From: Chitinophaga filiformis
GTDB taxonomy: Bacteria; Bacteroidota; Bacteroidia; Chitinophagales; Chitinophagaceae
Direction: 5' to 3'
DNA length: 64,000 bases
NCBI RefSeq assembly: GCF_900102545.1
Contig: NZ_FNBN01000002.1
Span: 718,264 to 782,263, forward strand
The translations under genes and the position numbers were made by a program. Within the stretch, counting starts at the first letter, position 1. The number at the start of each line of letters is the position of its first letter. Positions 59,438 to 64,000 of the stretch are shown here, piece after piece. Below the pieces are notes generated by a model, which was given only the letters and a program-made list of their open reading frames with translations, searched no databases and was not told the origin of the DNA.

Positions 59438-61627
59438 TTAAATCAGATTTACAACGTTCTGTCCATTGAGTGCTTCCACCGGTTCAGCAACAACCGGTGC
59501 TGCTACCCTTGTCTGGTCCAGTCTCACCCATCCATTCTGCTGCAGGCTTTTAATGGCTGCAAAACTGGCCCTGGTAGTATTGATGATCTCATCAAACGGT
59601 ATCAGGGGCGCTCCGCCATTTTTAATGCTGCTGATCAACGCCTGGAACTGTGCTTTATGCCCCTTGTCCATCGTTGTCTTCAGTTTTGAAAATCCTTTGA
59701 AGCCATAGCCGGTGGTTTGTTTATAGTTATCGATAACGGCAGTCCTGTCCTGCGAATACACTTCAATTCTTTCCTTCGGATAAGCTTTTGATCCGTTGGA
59801 GAAGTAGTTGATCACACCTGTAGAACCGTTCTCATACTGCAGCAGTATGGAGCAGTTATCCGCATTTTCCGACGGATTTACACCCATCGCATTCATACAG
59901 ACTGCTGTTACCTTACTGCCTGTCAGATAGGTAATCAGATCAATAAAATGGCAGGCCTCTCCAACAATGCGCCCACCTCCTACCTTCATATCGTGTACCC
60001 ATACATTAGGAGGAACGAAGCCGGCATTCATGGTGGCAATAACATTCATCGGGGTATTCCCTACCAGTTGTTTTACCTTCTGCACATGAGGAGAAAAGCG
60101 GCGGTTAAACCCTACTGTCAATGTCACTGAGCCGTCATAGGCATCGATGATCTGTTCCAGTTCATCTTCATTCAGTGCCAGTGGTTTTTCCACAAACACA
60201 TGTTTGCCTGCCGCCAGGGCTTTCAGCACCATGGAGGCGTGTGTATTGTGACGAGTAGTGATCATCACACCATCTGTCTCCCGGTCTCTTAATATCTCCT
60301 GGTAATCTGTTGTGCTAAGCGCTATTTTATGCTTCTTTGCCAGCGCGGTGCCCGTAATACCGCCTGCACTGGCGATATACTTGATATCTGCTTTTGCTTT
60401 ATCCAGCGCCGGCAGCATGGTCATCTTTGTAAAATTGCCGGCGCCGATGATTCCCCATACACCTTTTTTTCCTGCAAAAGAAGTAGCGGGGACTACACGT
60501 ACGGTATGCTGAAGATCGGCGTCTTCCTTATACACCAGGATAGATGCAATAGCGCGGCTCTTACCGATGCTGCCATATACGCGGTCATATTCCGCGAGCG
60601 GTATTCTTTCAGAGATCAGCGACGCCACATCCAGTTTACGGGAAGCAACAGCCTGCAATACGGCTTCAAAGTTCCTTTTCTCTGTCCATCTCACAAAAGG
60701 CAGCGGATAGTCTATTCCCCGCTGTTCGTACTCTTCATCATAGCGTCCCGGCCCGTAGGAACACGATACCTGGAAGGTGAGTTCCTTCTCATAGAATTCG
60801 GCCCTGCTGATGTTCAGTTCTATTACCCCTACCAATATGATCCTTCCCCGTTTGCGGCTCATCCTGGCGGCCTGTGAAATGATCTCATTTGTTTTTGCAG
60901 ACGCAGTGATGATCACACCATCTGCCCCTCTGCCCAGCGTTTCATCCAGTACTGATTTAACAACATCTGCTCCATCCGCAGGATTGATCCCGATGATACC
61001 TTTCTTTCTTGCGAGCGCAATCTTCTCTGCATCCAGGTCAATCCCTATTACCCGGCAACCGTTGGCCAGCAGCAGTTCAGCAGTGATCATGCCTATCAGG
61101 CCCAGCCCTGTTACCACGATCGTTTCTCCCAGTGTGGGATTACAAAGCCGGATACCCTGCAAACCGATAGAGCCGATAACAGTGAATGCCGCCTCGTCAT
61201 CCGACACGTTCGCAGGTATAGCCGCTACCAGGTTCTGTGGTACAGATACGATCTCTGCATGCGGGCCATTAGAAGCCACCCTGTCGCCCACTTTAAATTC
61301 GCTGACACCTTCTCCGACAGCGATTACCTTTCCCACATTACAATATCCCAGCGGAAGCGGCTGGGCCAGTTTGTTAAATACCGCTTCCAGTGTCGGCATC
61401 AGTCCTTCCGTTTTGATCTTGTCCAACACCTCCTTTACCCTCTCAGGTTGTTGCCTGGCCTTCTGAACAAGATTCGCCTTGCCAAATTCCACCAGCATTC
61501 TCTCCGTACCAAGTGAAACAAGACTTCTTGTTGTCCTTATCAGTACCTGTCCTCTTGCCACCTGCGGAGCAGGGACTTCTTCCAGAATGGTTTCACCTGT
61601 CTTGAAGGATTGAATCAGTTGTTTCAT
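59438..61627 (-). CDS. Two-domain oxidoreductase (MDR-type plus Gfo/Idh/MocA)
   Basis: A 729-residue fusion. Residues 1-350 are an alcohol-dehydrogenase-like (MDR) domain with the Rossmann motif VVTGLGLIGMITAELLLANG. The usual catalytic-zinc Cys position is replaced (SLVSLGTERML) and no structural-zinc CxxC cluster is present. Residues about 385-700 are a Gfo/Idh/MocA domain (WGIIGAGNFTKMTMLPAL, HVFVEKPLALNEDEL, GGGRIVGEACHFIDLITYL, with the EKP motif). Such fusions occur in glycan loci beside heparinase II/III-like genes. The reaction is unknown; both halves suggest NAD(P)-dependent sugar chemistry. Confidence 0.9.
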   Translation of the reverse strand: MKQLIQSFKTGETILEEVPAPQVARGQVLIRTTRSLVSLGTERMLVEFGKANLVQKARQQPERVKEVLDKIKTEGLMPTLEAVFNKLAQPLPLGYCNVGKVIAVGEGVSEFKVGDRVASNGPHAEIVSVPQNLVAAIPANVSDDEAAFTVIGSIGLQGIRLCNPTLGETIVVTGLGLIGMITAELLLANGCRVIGIDLDAEKIALARKKGIIGINPADGADVVKSVLDETLGRGADGVIITASAKTNEIISQAARMSRKRGRIILVGVIELNISRAEFYEKELTFQVSCSYGPGRYDEEYEQRGIDYPLPFVRWTEKRNFEAVLQAVASRKLDVASLISERIPLAEYDRVYGSIGKSRAIASILVYKEDADLQHTVRVVPATSFAGKKGVWGIIGAGNFTKMTMLPALDKAKADIKYIASAGGITGTALAKKHKIALSTTDYQEILRDRETDGVMITTRHNTHASMVLKALAAGKHVFVEKPLALNEDELEQIIDAYDGSVTLTVGFNRRFSPHVQKVKQLVGNTPMNVIATMNAGFVPPNVWVHDMKVGGGRIVGEACHFIDLITYLTGSKVTAVCMNAMGVNPSENADNCSILLQYENGSTGVINYFSNGSKAYPKERIEVYSQDRTAVIDNYKQTTGYGFKGFSKLKTTMDKGHKAQFQALISSIKNGGAPLIPFDEIINTTRASFAAIKSLQQNGWVRLDQTRVAAPVVAEPVEALNGQNVVNLI

Positions 61628-61630
61628 ACG

Positions 61631-62623
61631 CTATTTTAAATAATCTACAATTTCTTTGATCTTATTTTCTACTACGAGTGTTGTTGATTTAAGCTGATCG
61701 CCTTTCAGTATCTTTTCTATGCTATCGGCTATTGACCGTGGCTCCATAGGATCAAATACGAGTGTCGGATTAACTACTTCAAACACGTAAGGCAAATCAG
61801 ATGCCACAACATCACAGCCACATTTCACGGCCTCGATCAGGCCTAATCCAAAGCTTTCGCAAAGAGAAGGATACACCAGGTACTTATGCTGGCCATACAG
61901 ATCATAGGCATTTACAAACCCATGGTTGACCACCTTCAGTCCGTCCTTCCTGTACTCCTCGATGGTATTGACCAACTCACCGTAATTGTCGGTAACTGTT
62001 AAATGCAGTTCAGGGAACATACTTTTCTCTGCCAGCATGCGCCAGGCCTGCAGCAGGTTCTTATGATTCTTATGCGTATTGCCATTGCTGATGAATACAA
62101 AAGATTCCCTTCTGCTGCCATTACCATTACACCCTGCCACGTGATAGAATGGCGCCACGATCACCTTACCTGCATTCACGCCCTGTTGCTGTAACAGGGC
62201 TTTTACTTCATTCGTCTGAACGATGAAATAATCTGTATTACCGCTTAAAAAAGTGATGAGTTTTCCCTTGATCTTTTTCAGTGTTTTCTCTTTGAAACCG
62301 TAGTTAGCCGGATAACTGAAAAGCGAAACATTGTGGAAATAAGTAAAGACCTTTGCTTTTAATCGTACAGTTGGCGGTAGATTACCAAAACAAAGTACCT
62401 TGTCAAATCGTTTACCGTGTTGCTTGTAAAACCGGTGTCTTTCTATCAGCGATCCTTTCATAAAAGTTCTACGGTCTTCTGCTATAAACCCGTAATCTCC
62501 TATGCATCTGGCATCGAACAGATAAAAACAGTCGAGCCCTGCACTGCTGATCTCCGCTACGAGATAATCCAGTAAGACCTTTCCTCCGCTATTATTAATA
62601 TACACCGCGTCAAGTAATATCAT
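61631..62623 (-). CDS. Glycosyltransferase (GT-B, family 4-like)
   Basis: A 330-residue glycosyltransferase beginning MILLDAVYINNSGGKVLLDY. The C-terminal nucleotide-sugar-binding half has FVFISNGNTHKNHKNLLQAW, LVYPSLCESFGLGLIEAVKCGCDVVASDLPYV and the conserved E-x7-E pair. The N-terminal acceptor half is short. Donor and acceptor are not known. It lies 3 bp before the two-domain oxidoreductase gene and 15 bp after the next GT gene, in one operon. Confidence 0.9.
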   Translation of the reverse strand: MILLDAVYINNSGGKVLLDYLVAEISSAGLDCFYLFDARCIGDYGFIAEDRRTFMKGSLIERHRFYKQHGKRFDKVLCFGNLPPTVRLKAKVFTYFHNVSLFSYPANYGFKEKTLKKIKGKLITFLSGNTDYFIVQTNEVKALLQQQGVNAGKVIVAPFYHVAGCNGNGSRRESFVFISNGNTHKNHKNLLQAWRMLAEKSMFPELHLTVTDNYGELVNTIEEYRKDGLKVVNHGFVNAYDLYGQHKYLVYPSLCESFGLGLIEAVKCGCDVVASDLPYVFEVVNPTLVFDPMEPRSIADSIEKILKGDQLKSTTLVVENKIKEIVDYLK

Positions 62624-62638
62624 TTGTCTCTGTTATTT

Positions 62639-63781
62639 TTAACCGTCAACAAGCGTTCCCCTTCTCTTCCATTTTCTCCAGGGCGCCAATGGCGCCGCCC
62701 CTTTCTCATACACACAATGCATGATATCCAGGAAATAATCTGCTGCATGCTCGCCCGACAGGCATTCAGACCAGCGCCGGATCTTTTCCCTTGACCCTGC
62801 AGGCACTTTCCCGGCCTTCATCCGCCTGCTCAACTCTTCCGACAGGTGGCCGATATCCCCGGCCCTGATCACTGTACTGAAATTGTGGTCTCCCAGTAAT
62901 ACCGAAGCCCCGCAATGATCTGTACAGATAACAGGTGTGCCCTGTTGCAGCGCTTCATTGATCACAGCGCCCCAGCCTTCTTTCAGGATACTGGGCAGCA
63001 CAAAGAGATCATGCTGGCCCATGAGTTTTCTCACCGTCACATTATCCTGGAAACCGGAGAACTTCACATTCGACAAGGACAACTCATTCGCCAGGTCTTT
63101 TAACATAGGCGCTTCCGGGCCATCCCCTATAATGTTCAATTCCCCCTCACTACTTTTTACGTTCGACCATGCCCTGATAAGGGTATGTATGCCTTTATTA
63201 GCCACCAGTCCTCCAGCATACATGACCTTAAAAGGTCCATACTCATCTGCCGTTGCAGGCGGTGTAGACTGCACAAAGTATCCCCACTCAAAAAGCTTGT
63301 CTTTCTTATATCCTGCCTTGCTGTATACTTCCATTCCTTTGCTGCCTATGGCGAGAATGAAGTCAAACATCCTCCCATACCGCATCCGGTGATAGATGCT
63401 GCGCAGATACCTGACCTTACCTTTCAGTCCCAGCCAGCTGTATGGTTCAGCCATAATACCCAGGTTATGCCGGTGACTTGTCAGCCAGGCAAAGGCATTC
63501 CGGAAAAGCGGTTCACTGTCAAAACCACTAAAAATATGATAGGTGTTTTCGTCTGATGCCGCGATAATATCGTCGATCGTTGCCTGATCCGGCGATACGA
63601 TCAGTTTTACCCGGCCCATATCCGGAATGGTCCAGCCCATTTTTTTCCGTTTTTCTTCTATCTCTACCACCGTGACAAGTACCACCTCCACATCCTTCTT
63701 CAGTGAAAGACAATGGAGGAAGCATGACTGGTGCACACTCACCATATTCTGCCAGAAAACAAACTTTCTATTCGTAGACAT
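62639..63781 (-). CDS. Family 4 glycosyltransferase
   Basis: A GT-B transferase of 380 residues from the ATG at 63781 (MSTNRKFVFWQNMVSVHQS). In-frame ATGs at 63787, 63805 and 63817 are also possible; all overlap the preceding gene. The C-terminal half has KVMYAGGLVANKGIHTLIRAW, LNIIGDGPEAPMLKDLA, VKFSGFQDN and LFVLPSILKEGWGAVINEALQQGTPVI, the GT4 donor site with its E-x7-E. Donor and acceptor are unknown. It overlaps the end of the polymerase/ligase-like gene, suggesting coupled translation. Confidence 0.9.
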   Translation of the reverse strand: MSTNRKFVFWQNMVSVHQSCFLHCLSLKKDVEVVLVTVVEIEEKRKKMGWTIPDMGRVKLIVSPDQATIDDIIAASDENTYHIFSGFDSEPLFRNAFAWLTSHRHNLGIMAEPYSWLGLKGKVRYLRSIYHRMRYGRMFDFILAIGSKGMEVYSKAGYKKDKLFEWGYFVQSTPPATADEYGPFKVMYAGGLVANKGIHTLIRAWSNVKSSEGELNIIGDGPEAPMLKDLANELSLSNVKFSGFQDNVTVRKLMGQHDLFVLPSILKEGWGAVINEALQQGTPVICTDHCGASVLLGDHNFSTVIRAGDIGHLSEELSRRMKAGKVPAGSREKIRRWSECLSGEHAADYFLDIMHCVYEKGAAPLAPWRKWKRRGTLVDG

Positions 63782-64000
63782 GGGCATAACTATTTTGTCC
63801 GGCATGCAATTCAACACGTGATTTTATATAGTAATCAAACTGGATATTGGCAACGCAACACCAAAACAAGCTTGTCATCATTTCATTGATCCCGATCAGG
63901 TAAGACTCCACAAACGCTGTTATCAGTATACTGACCATGATAAACTGATAAGTGCGCATTTCTTCCTTTTTGTACTTAAAGAAATCAATGATATACGTTA
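63768..64000 (-). CDS. O-antigen polymerase/ligase-like membrane protein (partial, C-terminus only)
   Basis: A minus frame open from the window edge to a stop at 63768 gives the last 76 or so residues of a protein. They run DFFKYKKEEMRTYQFIMVSILITAFVES, then a second hydrophobic stretch (MTSLFWCCVANIQFDYYI) and a polar tail. The two final membrane segments with an ES(Y/L)L step between them resemble the ends of Wzy polymerases and O-antigen ligases. Given only the tail, the family is an inference supported by the surrounding glycan genes. Confidence 0.55.
   Translation of the reverse strand, partial: TYIIDFFKYKKEEMRTYQFIMVSILITAFVESYLIGINEMMTSLFWCCVANIQFDYYIKSRVELHAGQNSYAHVYE

Overview
The window looks like a chromosomal segment of a Bacteroidota bacterium, most likely Chitinophaga or a close relative. 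The evidence is type IX secretion C-terminal domains of both type A (9990-12125) and type B (7054-9732, 49754-51388), several TAnnTTTG promoter boxes, a futalosine-route menaquinone gene (mqnE), a bacillithiol gene (bshC), a DUF4838 protein, a class I terpene synthase and a G+C content that looks close to 47-48%. No rRNA, tRNA, CRISPR array, transposase or prophage gene was seen. The genus call is inference from gene content.

Layout. 1-2.7 kb: the end of a surface-glycan glycosyltransferase, an NlpC/P60 lipoprotein and a lipoprotein with two lipocalin-like repeats, beside the decayed tail of a paralogue. 2.8-7 kb: dnaE and trxA. 7-13.9 kb: a secreted protein with a beta-propeller apparently inserted in a PKD domain, divergent from an M43 metalloprotease that runs into mqnE and a DUF192 lipoprotein. 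14-27.5 kb: an orphan NtrC-type regulator, a heme c dehydrogenase-like lipoprotein, a nucleoside transporter, DUF4259, smc, a FUSC membrane protein and bshC. 27.6-31.8 kb: glycogen genes glgA-glgC and a DUF72 protein. 31.8-37.8 kb: a large FAD/Fe-S dehydrogenase behind twin palindromic operators, an inositol oxygenase and a sodium/solute symporter. 37.9-41.4 kb: a DUF2157 membrane protein, the pair idi plus terpene synthase, and free-methionine-sulfoxide reductase. 41.4-46.7 kb: a CpsB-type phosphatase, a nucleotide-sugar dehydrogenase, a LuxR-type regulator with a degenerate receiver, a 905-bp gene-free stretch, a ThuA protein and a SWIB protein.

47-64 kb is a surface or exopolysaccharide region. 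It holds a polysaccharide deacetylase and two methyltransferases, a type IX cargo protein and a DUF4838 protein. A tightly packed minus-strand operon then enters from beyond the right edge: polymerase/ligase end, two glycosyltransferases, a two-domain oxidoreductase, wecB, a heparinase II/III-like protein, GT4, the initiating sugar transferase and a DegT aminotransferase. WecB here and the dehydrogenase at 42.2 kb could together make UDP-ManNAcA, although they lie 15 kb apart.

The less usual features are a family of palindromic interspersed repeats in at least three gaps (27.6, 39.0 and 44.5 kb), promoter boxes so close to start codons that several mRNAs should be leaderless or nearly so, the twin operators at 31.8 kb, the pseudo-receiver, and the terpene module. 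I found no clear candidate for a wholly new multi-gene defence or mobile system. The best leads are the repeat family, the heparinase-like/two-domain oxidoreductase pair, the idi-terpene synthase pair and the propeller-in-PKD protein.
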